Below are positions 25,858-34,468 of a DNA stretch of 64,000 bases, piece after piece. The notes beneath the pieces are model-generated. The model saw nothing but the letters and a program-made list of their open reading frames with translations. It was not told where the DNA came from and ran no database searches. The translations under genes and the position numbers were made by a program. Within the stretch, counting starts at the first letter, position 1. Each line of letters begins with the position of its first letter. The DNA comes from Acidobacteriota bacterium (GTDB lineage Bacteria > Acidobacteriota > Blastocatellia > Pyrinomonadales > Pyrinomonadaceae). The stretch spans positions 186,001 to 250,000 of the forward strand of contig JAHBSJ010000005.1 of the NCBI GenBank assembly GCA_019639155.1, written 5' to 3'.

Positions 25858-28392
25858 ATGTCCCAGAATGAAGCCTCCGCACGGTTAAAGATAAACAGCC
25901 TTCTTCAAGAATCCGCTTGGCGTCTTACCGACACCGATTCGGGAAGGGCAAATGTCGCCGTCGAATCCTACGTATCGATCTCGGAACGGCTAGGTGAGAC
26001 CTTTGCTCGACTCAAGGGCGGATTTGCGGATTATATTCTTCACGATGACCAGCAGTTTCCACTTTGCGTCATTGAGGCCAAAGCGGAGAACATCAATCCT
26101 CTGGTCGGCAAGGAACAGGCACGATCGTACGCAACCAGTCAGCATTGCCGGTTTGTGATCCTCAGCAACGGGAATCAACATTTTCTTTGGGACCTGCATC
26201 TTGGCAATCCTCGCGTTATTCAGACATTCCCGACGCTTGCGGAATTGAAGGCGTTCGATGAATTTAAGCCGACGTCCTTAAACTTGGTCAATGAGCTTGT
26301 CGGTGATGATTACATTGTTCATACGCAGATGCCGAATTATGCCAGCGACCCGCGCTGGCAAGACGAATCTCAGCGGCCTGGCTTCATTGAGGAAAACAAG
26401 CTTCGATTCCTTCGCAAATATCAGATAAGGGCACTCGAGAGAATTCAAGAAGAAATAAAGAAGCACGGCAGCGACCGATTTCTCTTCGAAATGGCGACCG
26501 GTACAGGAAAGACATTGACAGCGGCCGCGGTGATCAAGATGTTTCTTCGTTGCGGAAACGCCCGCCGCGTTCTCTTTCTTGTCGACCGTATCGAATTAGA
26601 GGAACAGGCCGACAAAGCATTCCGCGAATATCTCAAGTACGATTATCAGTGCGTTGTTTACAAGAAAAATCGAGGCGATTGGAACAAGGCCGAGATCGTT
26701 GTTTCAACCATTCAGACCTTTCTCGCGAACAACCGCTACAAACGCAGCTTTCGCCCGAACGATTTCCAGCTTGTCATTTCGGACGAAGCTCACCGCTCCA
26801 TCGGCGGCAATAGCCGGGCAGTCTTTGAATACTTTATCGGATATAAACTTGGCCTGACCGCGACCCCAAAAGATTATCTCAAAAATGTAAATGTCGCCGA
26901 GGCGAACGAAAATGATCCTCGCGAACTGGAAAGGCGCCTTTTGCTCGACACCTATCGCACCTTCGGCTGCGAATCCGGCGAGCCGACGTTTCGATATTCT
27001 CTTATTGACGGCGTAAGGGACGGCTATCTTGTTAATCCCGTCGTCGTGGACGCGAGAACCGAGATCACGACGCAGCTTTTATCCGACGAAGGTTACAGCG
27101 TCGCGGCTGTCGCGGCACCGGAGGACGAGAAGGCGAGCGAAGAAACGATCGAGGAAACATTCAAAGTCCGCGACTTTGAGCGGAAATTCTTTTCCGAGGA
27201 AACGAACCGCATACTCTGCCGGACTTTTCTCGATCACGCCTTGAAAGACCCAGTTACTGGCGAGATCGGAAAGACCATTGCGTTTTGCGTCAGCCAGCAT
27301 CACGCGGCAAAGATCACGCAGATACTAAACGAACTCGCTCATGAGCGTTTTCCCGGCAAGTATAATTCGGACTTTGCGATGCAGGTAACTTCAAACGTCG
27401 CGAATTCTCAGCAAGCAACGGAGAATTTCACAAACAACAACCTCGGCGGCACGGGCAATTTTGACGAGCGTTATAAAACCGGCAAGACGCGCGTTTGCGT
27501 GACCGTCGGCATGATGACGACGGGCTACGATTGCCCGGATATCCTGAACCTGTGCATGATGCGGCCGATCTTCTCTCCGACGGATTTCGTGCAGATAAAA
27601 GGACGCGGCACACGCAAGCATAACTTCACGTCAAACGTTATTGATCGCGAACTCAAGGAAGAACTCGGCGAACTGCAGAAGCAACATTTCAAGCTATTCG
27701 ATTTCTTTGCGAACTGCGAGTATTTCGAGGAAAAATTCGATTACGACGAGGTCATCAAGCTGCCAAAACCCGGCCAGCCGCGGCCCGAACCGCCTCCGCC
27801 TCCTCCACCGCCGGGCGGCGAATTCGAGAATTTTAACCCCGATCCGCTAAAGACTCTGGATCAGTTCGCTATCGGCCCCGACGGCATGAAGATCGACCGC
27901 CGATTGTTTGAACGCTTTGAGGAACGCGTAAAATCGGATGACGAGATCAAGCGAATGGTAGAGGGCCGCGATTTTGACGCTATCGAAAGCTACATCATCG
28001 GCAATCTCTTCGATAAGCCCGAGGAATTTTACAATCTCGACAAGCTGCGAAAGTCGCTGAAGATCGACCGCCGTTTATCCCTGCGTGAGATCGTCGAAAA
28101 GATCTTCGGCTTCGTAGATAGATTCAAATCAAAGGACGAGTTGCTCGAAGAAGAATTCGACAGATTCTACAGCCGATTTCTGCCTGACAAAAAAGTATTT
28201 GGTGAAGCAAAGAATTTCTTTAAGACCTACCTGACCGATGCCGAATTTCGCGAGATCGTCGAGAGCGGCCAGTTCCCGCGTCTCCATACTCATCCGAACG
28301 GCAGGGCATTTCTCGATCTGCCGACCGAGACGGCACGGACGATCACGGATTACATCAAGGACAATGTTCCTCTGAACCGATTTATGGAATAA
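25858..28392 (+). CDS. hsdR: Type I restriction enzyme, R subunit (EcoEI-like)
   Basis: 844 residues. The N-terminal nuclease domain has Asp58 (FADYIL), the E-x-K core IEAKAE (Glu73, Lys75) and a QxxxY motif (Gln87, Tyr91). The SF2 translocase follows with Walker A MATGTGKTLTAAA, DEAHRS, and motif VI-like QIKGRGTRKH. A proline run (EPPPPPPPPGGE) links to the EcoEI-type C-terminal domain that docks to the methylase. It translocates DNA and cleaves unmethylated targets together with the MS fusion downstream. ATG 25858 matches the family start; a longer frame begins 24 codons earlier in non-homologous sequence. Confidence 0.95.
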   Translation: MSQNEASARLKINSLLQESAWRLTDTDSGRANVAVESYVSISERLGETFARLKGGFADYILHDDQQFPLCVIEAKAENINPLVGKEQARSYATSQHCRFVILSNGNQHFLWDLHLGNPRVIQTFPTLAELKAFDEFKPTSLNLVNELVGDDYIVHTQMPNYASDPRWQDESQRPGFIEENKLRFLRKYQIRALERIQEEIKKHGSDRFLFEMATGTGKTLTAAAVIKMFLRCGNARRVLFLVDRIELEEQADKAFREYLKYDYQCVVYKKNRGDWNKAEIVVSTIQTFLANNRYKRSFRPNDFQLVISDEAHRSIGGNSRAVFEYFIGYKLGLTATPKDYLKNVNVAEANENDPRELERRLLLDTYRTFGCESGEPTFRYSLIDGVRDGYLVNPVVVDARTEITTQLLSDEGYSVAAVAAPEDEKASEETIEETFKVRDFERKFFSEETNRILCRTFLDHALKDPVTGEIGKTIAFCVSQHHAAKITQILNELAHERFPGKYNSDFAMQVTSNVANSQQATENFTNNNLGGTGNFDERYKTGKTRVCVTVGMMTTGYDCPDILNLCMMRPIFSPTDFVQIKGRGTRKHNFTSNVIDRELKEELGELQKQHFKLFDFFANCEYFEEKFDYDEVIKLPKPGQPRPEPPPPPPPPGGEFENFNPDPLKTLDQFAIGPDGMKIDRRLFERFEERVKSDDEIKRMVEGRDFDAIESYIIGNLFDKPEEFYNLDKLRKSLKIDRRLSLREIVEKIFGFVDRFKSKDELLEEEFDRFYSRFLPDKKVFGEAKNFFKTYLTDAEFREIVESGQFPRLHTHPNGRAFLDLPTETARTITDYIKDNVPLNRFME

Positions 28393-28395
28393 GAA

Positions 28396-28938
28396 ATGCC
28401 ATTTTACAATACCCAACAGTTTGATGGAACTAAATGGCTGAACGAGCACTTTGCCAAAGCAGGGCTTGATTTTAGTGATAAAAGGCTTCAGCCTGTTTAC
28501 ACTTTTGCCTTGATCTGGAATCTTTTCGAAGACAAAGCATGCAATAGGAACGCAAATTTTCAATCTATTAAGAAAAGTGTTGAGGATGCCACTGAGGATG
28601 GAAAACTGAAAATTACCGACTATGCTGACTATAAGGATTATTTCTTAAAGCGATATAAGGCCGAGCCGCCAACGCAAAACCTCGTCAAACAACTTAACGC
28701 AAGAACCAAAAATGAAAAGAATGCACTGAATATCGGATTTGCTTCGAATGCTTCTACCGCGGCGACTGTGTTTGCATTGCTGTTAGTAGCCTACAGGATT
28801 CGCAATAATCTATTTCATGGCGAAAAGCGTTTGTACACTCTGTTTAGCCAGGATAAGCTCTTTCGTGTTGTTAACAACTTATTAACTGATTATATTGACG
28901 ACATAAATGCTAGATCCCGAAACAAAACGCCGTATTGA
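28396..28938 (+). CDS. Candidate HEPN-domain protein embedded in the RM operon
   Basis: 180 residues, mostly helical. The C-terminal third carries YRIRNNLFHGEK, i.e. Arg136-x4-His141, the R-x4-6-H motif of HEPN ribonucleases (the RNNLFHG form is typical of several HEPN subfamilies). It starts 3 bases after hsdR and overlaps the hsdM-hsdS gene by 32 bases, so it is part of the operon. By eye its DNA is clearly more AT-rich than the flanking hsd genes, which suggests a separate origin. HEPN proteins are often RNA-cutting toxins or defence effectors; activity here is inferred. A structural, non-catalytic HEPN is possible. Confidence 0.7.
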   Translation: MPFYNTQQFDGTKWLNEHFAKAGLDFSDKRLQPVYTFALIWNLFEDKACNRNANFQSIKKSVEDATEDGKLKITDYADYKDYFLKRYKAEPPTQNLVKQLNARTKNEKNALNIGFASNASTAATVFALLLVAYRIRNNLFHGEKRLYTLFSQDKLFRVVNNLLTDYIDDINARSRNKTPY

Positions 28939-31420
28939 CACCGCACGCAATGTTCTTGTGGGTGTTGTTCCTGTTCCGAGCAGCCAGGTCGAGCAGATCA
29001 CCATCGCGTTGATCTACAAGTTCATGGACGACATGGATGCTCAATCTGAAGAGATGGGTGGCAAGGCGACATTTTTCACCGGAGAATTTGAAAAATTCGG
29101 CTGGCGAAAGCTTTTTGATCCACGAGTTGGCGGACACGAACTCGTTGGCCTATACGGCGAGGCGATCGCCCAATTAAACCAAAATGCAAACATTCCGCAG
29201 CTGTTTCGTGACATTTTCAAAAATGCTTTCTTACCATACCGCAATCCAAACACGCTGAAGTTATTCCTCAAGACCATCGACGAATTCCGCTACGACCACA
29301 GCGAGCGGCTCGGCGATGCGTTCGAGTATCTGCTTTCGGTGCTTGGCAGCCAGGGCGATGCCGGGCAGTTTCGCACGCCGCGTCACATCATTGATTTCAT
29401 CGTCGATATCGTCGATCCGCAGAAAGGCGAGACGATACTCGACCCTGCGAGCGGCACGGCGGGCTTTTTGATCTCGGCATACAAGCACATCGTCGAACAC
29501 AACCCGAACATGACGCCCGACGAGCGAAAGCGGCTGATGACGAACGTCGTCGGCTACGACATTTCGCCGGACATGGTGCGCCTCGGCCTCGCGAATATGT
29601 ATCTCCACGGTTTCCCGACGCCTGAGATACACGCATACGACACGCTCACCAGCGAAGACCGCTGGAACGAGTATTTTGACGTGATACTCGCAAACCCGCC
29701 TTTTATGACCCCAACCGGCGGCATCCAGCCGCATAAGAAATTTGCGATCTCGGCAAAACGCAGCGAGGTTCTGTTTGTTGATTACATCGCCGAGCACCTA
29801 ACGACCAAAGGCCGTGCGGGCATCATCGTCCCCGAGGGAATCATCTTTAAGAGCCAGACGGCGTACAAAGCTCTGCGAAAGATGCTGGTCGAGCAATGCC
29901 TCGTCGCCGTCGTATCATTGCCCGCCGGCGTGTTCAATCCGTATTCGGGCGTCAAGACCTCGATCCTGATACTCGACCGCCAGCTTGCCAAACAGTCGAA
30001 AAGCGTCGGATTTTTCAAGGTCGAGAAAGACGGCTTTAATCTCGGTGCACAACGCCACCCGATCGAACACAACGACCTGCCGCAGGTTTTTGCCGACATC
30101 AACGAATACTTCGACAAACTCCGCGCCGGCCAGCCCACCGACGAACTCCAGCCCCAAACCGGCATCATCGTCCCAAAAGAAAAACTAGCCGCCAACGCCG
30201 ACTGCAGCCTCAGCGACAAACGGTATCGGGAAGGCGAACGACGAGCGCACATCTTTCCGTTGGTCAAAATCGAGGAAGTTTGCTCGACCGGTTCTGGCGG
30301 GACTCCACTCAGTGGAACAATAGAATACTACGAGGGGGGAACCATCCCTTGGTTGCGAAGCGGAGAGGTGGCCCAAGGAGAAATTTATCACTCTGAGTTG
30401 TTCATCACCGAAACGGGCCTGAAGAATTCCTCAGCGAAGATCTTCCCGCCGAACACTGTCCTCGTGGCGATGTATGGAGCGACCGCAGGTGAGGTCGGAA
30501 TTCTCCGCATTGAGTCAGCTACAAATCAGGCAGTTTGCGGGATTACGCCAAAGGAGCAAATGCTACCAGAGTTCCTCTATTTGGTTCTAAAGTGCAATAA
30601 GGCCGCTCTCATCCGACTGGCAGGCGGCGGAGCGCAGCCCAACATATCACAGAAGATTATCCGCAACTTCGAAATCCCGTTGCCGCCGTTGGAGGTGCAG
30701 AGGGAGATCGTGGCGGAGATCGAGGCGTATCAGAAAGTGATCGACGGCGCCCGCGCCGTCATCGACAACTACCGCCCCCACATCCCCATCCAACCCGATT
30801 GGCCGACCACGACGCTTGGGGAACTCTGTCGGTTCATCGATTACCGCGGGAAGACTCCGGAAAAGACAACTTCCGGCATTCCTCTCATCACCGCCAAGAA
30901 CGTTCGCGACGGGTATATCGATCCTGAGCCTCGAGAATACATCGCAGAGGCAGATTACGACGGATGGATGACGCGCGGAATACCCGAAACTGGTGACGTT
31001 CTTATCACGACCGAGGCCCCGCTCGGAAACGTCGCCATGGTCCCGACCAGTGGAAAGTATGCTTTAGCCCAGCGTCTCATCGCACTCTGCCCCGATCGCG
31101 GTGCAATGCTCGGTGAGTTCCTCATGGATCTTCTGCGGTCCGACCGAATGCAGACGGCGATCATTGCGCGGCAAAGCGGAACAACCGTTTACGGTATCAA
31201 GGCGAGTGAGCTGAAGCAGATCGAAATCCCCCTCCCGCCCTTGGAAACGCAGCGAGCGATCGTGTCGGAGATCGAAGCCGAGCGGCGGCTGGTGGAGGCC
31301 AACCGGGAACTGGTCCAACGCATGGAAGCCAAAATCGCCGCCGTCCTCGCCCGCATCTGGGGCACCGACGAACGAAAAGCGGAACAAACACCCGAAACCG
31401 AAGCCTCCGCCGCCTTCTAA
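28907..31420 (+). CDS. Type I modification methylase fused to specificity subunit (HsdM-HsdS)
   Basis: 837 residues. Residues 1-440 are HsdM: a helical N-terminal domain, SAM motif I LDPASGTAGF (about 178-187), catalytic NPPF (263-266), then VSLPAGVFNPYSGVKTSILI. With no stop, the chain continues into a complete HsdS. TRD1 spans about 450-600 (IFPLVKIEEVCSTGSGG onward) and is closed by FEIPLPPLEVQREIVAEIEA. TRD2 spans about 625-780, followed by the second coiled repeat IPLPPLETQRAIVSEIEAER and a C-terminal helix. N6-adenine methylation of a bipartite target is expected. Separate genes are usual; here M and S are covalently joined in one uninterrupted frame. Confidence 0.93.
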   Translation: MLDPETKRRIDTARNVLVGVVPVPSSQVEQITIALIYKFMDDMDAQSEEMGGKATFFTGEFEKFGWRKLFDPRVGGHELVGLYGEAIAQLNQNANIPQLFRDIFKNAFLPYRNPNTLKLFLKTIDEFRYDHSERLGDAFEYLLSVLGSQGDAGQFRTPRHIIDFIVDIVDPQKGETILDPASGTAGFLISAYKHIVEHNPNMTPDERKRLMTNVVGYDISPDMVRLGLANMYLHGFPTPEIHAYDTLTSEDRWNEYFDVILANPPFMTPTGGIQPHKKFAISAKRSEVLFVDYIAEHLTTKGRAGIIVPEGIIFKSQTAYKALRKMLVEQCLVAVVSLPAGVFNPYSGVKTSILILDRQLAKQSKSVGFFKVEKDGFNLGAQRHPIEHNDLPQVFADINEYFDKLRAGQPTDELQPQTGIIVPKEKLAANADCSLSDKRYREGERRAHIFPLVKIEEVCSTGSGGTPLSGTIEYYEGGTIPWLRSGEVAQGEIYHSELFITETGLKNSSAKIFPPNTVLVAMYGATAGEVGILRIESATNQAVCGITPKEQMLPEFLYLVLKCNKAALIRLAGGGAQPNISQKIIRNFEIPLPPLEVQREIVAEIEAYQKVIDGARAVIDNYRPHIPIQPDWPTTTLGELCRFIDYRGKTPEKTTSGIPLITAKNVRDGYIDPEPREYIAEADYDGWMTRGIPETGDVLITTEAPLGNVAMVPTSGKYALAQRLIALCPDRGAMLGEFLMDLLRSDRMQTAIIARQSGTTVYGIKASELKQIEIPLPPLETQRAIVSEIEAERRLVEANRELVQRMEAKIAAVLARIWGTDERKAEQTPETEASAAF

Positions 31421-31456
31421 ACTTCTCGTTCAACAGCCAAAAGCATACAGAATCAA

Positions 31457-31483
31457 CAAAAGCCTGTGTTTACGGGCTTTATT
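31457..31483 (+). terminator. Terminator-like hairpin after the hsd operon
   Basis: AAGCCTGT and ACGGGCTT form the stem (one G-T pair) around GTTT, followed by TATTTG. It lies 37 bases after the hsdM-hsdS stop. The same 23 bases (31457-31479) recur exactly at 32011-32033. Confidence 0.6.
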
Positions 31484-31984
31484 TGTTATGAAGGTATTGA
31501 CATCTGCAATGATGACGCCGAAAGTTGGTGGGGTTACGCGGTAAGTTGTCGGACCAAAATCAAAGACGCGATCAAAGCGGACTATGCGACGTGGGATAAA
31601 TATCGGGAAGATTCCTGGAACTATTATCAGCGGCCGTGGAAAGCCGCATTAGAATCGTTAGGCTTCAAGGACGAAAAAGCCGCAGCCGCTTCCTTTACTA
31701 AGGCAGTTGCTTCAGCGGAATCTTTGATAGAAGTAAAGACGTCTTCAAGTTCCAATGCTGTTGGCGGATCTTCTGTCCAAGATCCGTCAGGCGATCGGCG
31801 CATACAAACAGGGACTTCGGGCGGCGCATATACCACCGCTTCACCGTCGCCTGATCTTGAGATCGCTACCAACATAACCACCTCAAACATACCACAAGAA
31901 TCAGTTGAAGATGTAGTCAATTCCGCTCTCGATATGCTTGAGGCGGTGGATAAGGCCGTCGATCGCGGTCAAATTCGGTCATGA
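31466..31984 (+). CDS. Doubtful or remnant ORF between two copies of a hairpin repeat
   Basis: 172 codons if GTG 31466 is used, but that codon lies inside the terminator hairpin, no ribosome site is visible, and the first ATG nearby is in another frame. The translation looks protein-like: an aromatic, charged N-terminal part (DDAESWWGYAVSCRTKIKDA, WDKYREDSWNYYQRPWKAAL) and then a Ser/Ala/Thr-rich region. It is in the same frame as hsdM-hsdS. No family is recognised. It may be the 3' remnant of a gene whose start was lost when the hsd locus entered. Confidence 0.35.
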   Translation: MFTGFICYEGIDICNDDAESWWGYAVSCRTKIKDAIKADYATWDKYREDSWNYYQRPWKAALESLGFKDEKAAAASFTKAVASAESLIEVKTSSSSNAVGGSSVQDPSGDRRIQTGTSGGAYTTASPSPDLEIATNITTSNIPQESVEDVVNSALDMLEAVDKAVDRGQIRS

Positions 31985-32010
31985 CACACCAAAGAACACG
32001 CAGATTCATT

Positions 32011-32037
32011 CAAAAGCCTGTGTTTACGGGCTTATTG
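32011..32037 (+). terminator. Second copy of the hairpin, before repeat array A
   Basis: The first 23 bases (32011-32033) are identical to 31457-31479, with the same AAGCCTGT/ACGGGCTT stem; the tail TATTGTTAA is a poor T-run. It ends the region of the 172-codon ORF and precedes the tandem array by about 36 bases. Confidence 0.5.
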
Positions 32038-32072
32038 TTAATGTGGCGGTGGTTTGGGGCGGCGTGAAAAGG

Positions 32073-32492
32073 GCTCATTGAGGCGGAATTGACGCCAATA
32101 AAAGGGTGAATGGGGCTCATTGAGGCATAAATGACGCCAATAATGCTGTGATTGAAGCTCATTAAGGCAAGTTGGAGGTTCACGAAGGCACAGTGGAAGC
32201 TCACGAAGGCGAGTCGGAAGCTCACGAAGGCGAGTCGGAAGCTCACGAAGGCGAGTCGGAAGCTCACGAAGGCGAGTCGGAAGCTCACGAAGGCAAGTTG
32301 GAAGCTCACGAAGGCGAGTCGGAAGCTCACGAAGGCACGGTGGAAGCTCATTGAGGCGGTTTGGCGTTCAATGAAGGCGGCAAGGAAGCCAATTAGTACG
32401 GCCGGAAAGCTCACTATTACGTTCGGGAGTCCAACTATCGCGGCCGGGCGACCAAAAATAGGAGCCGGAAACCTACATTTCGGCGTTGGAAA
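32073..32492. repeat. Tandem array A: about 20 units of 21 bp
   Basis: Twenty consecutive 21-base units in constant phase. The core (32199-32345) is nearly uniform, each unit beginning GCTCACGAAGGC and ending TCGGAA or TTGGAA. Towards both edges the units diverge; the left edge alternates two types with a 42-base period (GCTCATTGAGGC / GCCAATAA). Because 21 is a multiple of 3, frames stay open throughout on both strands, but none starts with a ribosome site or resembles a protein family. The surrounding gene-free region (31985-32808) otherwise shows only the hairpin at 32011. Confidence 0.9.
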
Positions 32493-32808
32493 AATAATTT
32501 TTACAATTTGAGGAAAAAAGTATTGCATTCGGGAATCGGATTGTGGTAAATATTCTGTCATCAGATCAGGAACGAAGTTGATTTGCCTGAATAGGAGATC
32601 AACAAACGGCGCAAGGCGGGCGTTTGCCCGTTTGAAAACCTGATCTGAAACAGGCAATCGCCTCGCCGCAACGGCGGTGTTCCTGCATCGCCCGCGAGCT
32701 GTTCGTGAACTCCCGACTTCCGACATGATCATACATCGCTCCTGATCTGTGTTTCGCCGTCCGCGATCATTCCGGCCGGTAACAAATACACATAAAGGAG
32801 ATAGAGCG

Positions 32809-33504
32809 ATGGTTCCTTCTAATTCATGGTTTCCGACAAGTTGGGCAGAAAGGGTGGCTTGGTATAACGCGTTCGCGCAGGCGTGGGCGACGATTTACAG
32901 CCAGCTTGGGTTTTCGAATCAGGATCTGCAGCAGGTGCAGGACGACAACGCGATGATGCAGTTCCTGGGCGACAATCTGGAGGCGATAGAAAATTATGTG
33001 GACGCCGTCCGCGCGTTTCGACGCGTCGTGACGGAGGGCGACGTAAACGGAACGACGCCGGATTTTCCGACGATCGGCAATATTCAGCCCGGCACGCCCG
33101 TTCCTCAGGGCATCTTTGAACGGCTCGACAACCTTGTCAAACGGATCAGGCTCGCTCCCGGCTACACAGAGGAAGAAGGCGAGGCACTCGGCATCATTCC
33201 GAAAAAATCCCAGAACATCTCGCCCGGCGACGCGAAACCCGCACTCGCCGCAGCGACCGATCCGAACAATGTCGTTTTCCTGAAATTCAAGAAAGGCCAG
33301 TTCAGCGGCATCACGCTGCAGCTGTCGGTCGATAAAGGCCCGTGGACAGAGGCGGGCAGATTTACGCGTTCGCCCGCAACCGTGACCGTGCCTCAGAATC
33401 AAGACGAACTGCCGCGGCTGGCTGCATTCAGGGCCAGATATCTCGTCGGCGACGACGTCGTCGGTGAATGGTCGGATACCGTGATCGTGCAGACAACACC
33501 GTAA
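32809..33504 (+). CDS. Unidentified protein with a C-terminal FN3-like region
   Basis: 231 residues from ATG 32809, with AAGGAG placed 9 bases upstream. The first 130 residues are helical and Trp/Asn-rich (MVPSNSWFPTSWAERVAWYN), with no signal peptide. The last 80 (NVVFLKFKKGQFSGITLQLS, RYLVGDDVVGEWSDTVIVQT) look like a single beta-sandwich of the fibronectin III type. No enzyme motif is seen. It is alone between array A and a terminator. A structural or surface-associated role is possible; no function is assigned. Confidence 0.7.
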   Translation: MVPSNSWFPTSWAERVAWYNAFAQAWATIYSQLGFSNQDLQQVQDDNAMMQFLGDNLEAIENYVDAVRAFRRVVTEGDVNGTTPDFPTIGNIQPGTPVPQGIFERLDNLVKRIRLAPGYTEEEGEALGIIPKKSQNISPGDAKPALAAATDPNNVVFLKFKKGQFSGITLQLSVDKGPWTEAGRFTRSPATVTVPQNQDELPRLAAFRARYLVGDDVVGEWSDTVIVQTTP

Positions 33505-33540
33505 GAGTGAGTGGAGAGCGGAGAGAGGAGAGTGGAGAGA

Positions 33541-33566
33541 AAGGCCCGCGGTGTGCGGGCTTTTCT
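33541..33566 (+). terminator. Terminator after the FN3-like gene
   Basis: GCCCGC (33544-33549) pairs with GCGGGC (33555-33560), preceded by AAG and followed by TTTTCT. The purine-only stretch just before it (33506-33540, GAGTGGAGAG-like units) is simple sequence. Confidence 0.7.
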
Positions 33567-33591
33567 ATGCAAGCGGCCGTGTCGGCTAGAA

Positions 33592-33608
33592 GCAGGCCGG
33601 CAGCCTGC
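33592..33608. repeat. GC-rich palindrome (dispersed)
   Basis: GCAGGC-CGGCA-GCCTGC. A close relative, GCAGGCC-GGC-GGCCTGC, is at 42687-42703, and a half-copy (GCAGGCTGC) is near 42010. All lie between genes, as REP elements do. Confidence 0.5.
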
Positions 33609-33639
33609 GGTCCGACGAGAAGAAGCAGACTTGTCGGGG

Positions 33640-34410
33640 TTATTCGCGGTAGCGGGCTTTGCCTGCGATGCGGTCGTAGAGCCAGGCGGGCATGATTTTG
33701 CCGGCGCGGACGATGGTGGCGAGCTGCCATGGGAAGGCGGCGAACTTTTTCCGCCGCTCGATCGCACGGACGAACAGCGGAACGGCGTCGTCCAGGTCCA
33801 TGAGAAAGGGCATTTTGGCCGCGCGGCCGGCCGTGAGCGGCGTTTTTATGAAACCGGGCTGGATTATCGTGACGTCGATGCCGCTATGTTTGACGTCGAG
33901 GCGGACGGATTCGAAAAACGCCGTCATTCCGGCTTTGCTGGCGGAATACGCGGCACTTTTGGGCAGGCCGCGAAAACCCGCGAGGCTCGATATCGCGACG
34001 ATGTGGCCGCTATTGCGGCGTTTCATACCCGGAAGGACCGCGTGGACGGTGTTTACCGCACCGAGCAGGTTGATGTCGATCACCTTTTTGACGGCGAGCG
34101 GATTCAGGTCGCGTGTTTCCGCGTTGTTGCCGCCGATGCCGGCGTTGGCGATCGCGACGTCGATGTGTTCGAATTCGTGCAGAAACTCGTCAACGGCCTT
34201 TTGCACGGCGTCGCCGTCCGTCACGTCAACGGCGAACACACGCGCCGTGCCGCCGAGGCGTTCGCAGTCGTTTTTCAGCCGGTCCAGCAGCTCGCCGCGC
34301 CGCGCCAACAGCCCGATGACCGCTCCTTTCCCGGCAAAAGCACGGGCCAACGCTTCGCCGATGCCGCTCGACGCTCCGGTGAGGAATATTCGCTTGCCGT
34401 TCCAATTCAT
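33640..34410 (-). CDS. Short-chain dehydrogenase/reductase
   Basis: 256 residues from ATG 34410. Classical SDR motifs: nucleotide loop TGASSGIGEALARAF (about 10-24), NAG in VAIANAGIGG (about 90), catalytic Ser in IVAISSLAGFRGL (about 142) and the YxxxK pair in SAAYSASKAGMTAFF (Tyr about 155, Lys about 159). The RR after GLLARR suggests NADP. An SDR with a long C-terminal helix ending in basic residues (DRIAGKARYRE) is typical of the fatty-acyl/retinol-like group; the substrate is unknown. It is divergent from the zinc-ribbon gene, 58 bases away. Confidence 0.9.
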   Translation of the reverse strand: MNWNGKRIFLTGASSGIGEALARAFAGKGAVIGLLARRGELLDRLKNDCERLGGTARVFAVDVTDGDAVQKAVDEFLHEFEHIDVAIANAGIGGNNAETRDLNPLAVKKVIDINLLGAVNTVHAVLPGMKRRNSGHIVAISSLAGFRGLPKSAAYSASKAGMTAFFESVRLDVKHSGIDVTIIQPGFIKTPLTAGRAAKMPFLMDLDDAVPLFVRAIERRKKFAAFPWQLATIVRAGKIMPAWLYDRIAGKARYRE

Positions 34411-34429
34411 ATGGACATTATGAAGCCGT

Positions 34430-34458
34430 TTGACACTCGCCGCAAACGTTTTTATATT
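34430..34458 (+). promoter_or_regulatory. Near-consensus sigma-70 promoter of the zinc-ribbon gene
   Basis: TTGACA (34430-34435), 17-base spacer, TATATT (34453-34458). Ten bases separate the -10 from ATG 34469, so the message would have a leader of about 4 bases or none, and no Shine-Dalgarno is possible. Confidence 0.7.
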
Positions 34459-34468
34459 GCTCGAAACT

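Noticed and set aside
32010..32732. 240-codon minus-strand frame through array A, and plus-strand frames of heptads such as KLTKASR or EAHEGES
   Set aside because: The 21-base period keeps all frames open; none has a ribosome site or meaningful ends. Treated as a tandem repeat.
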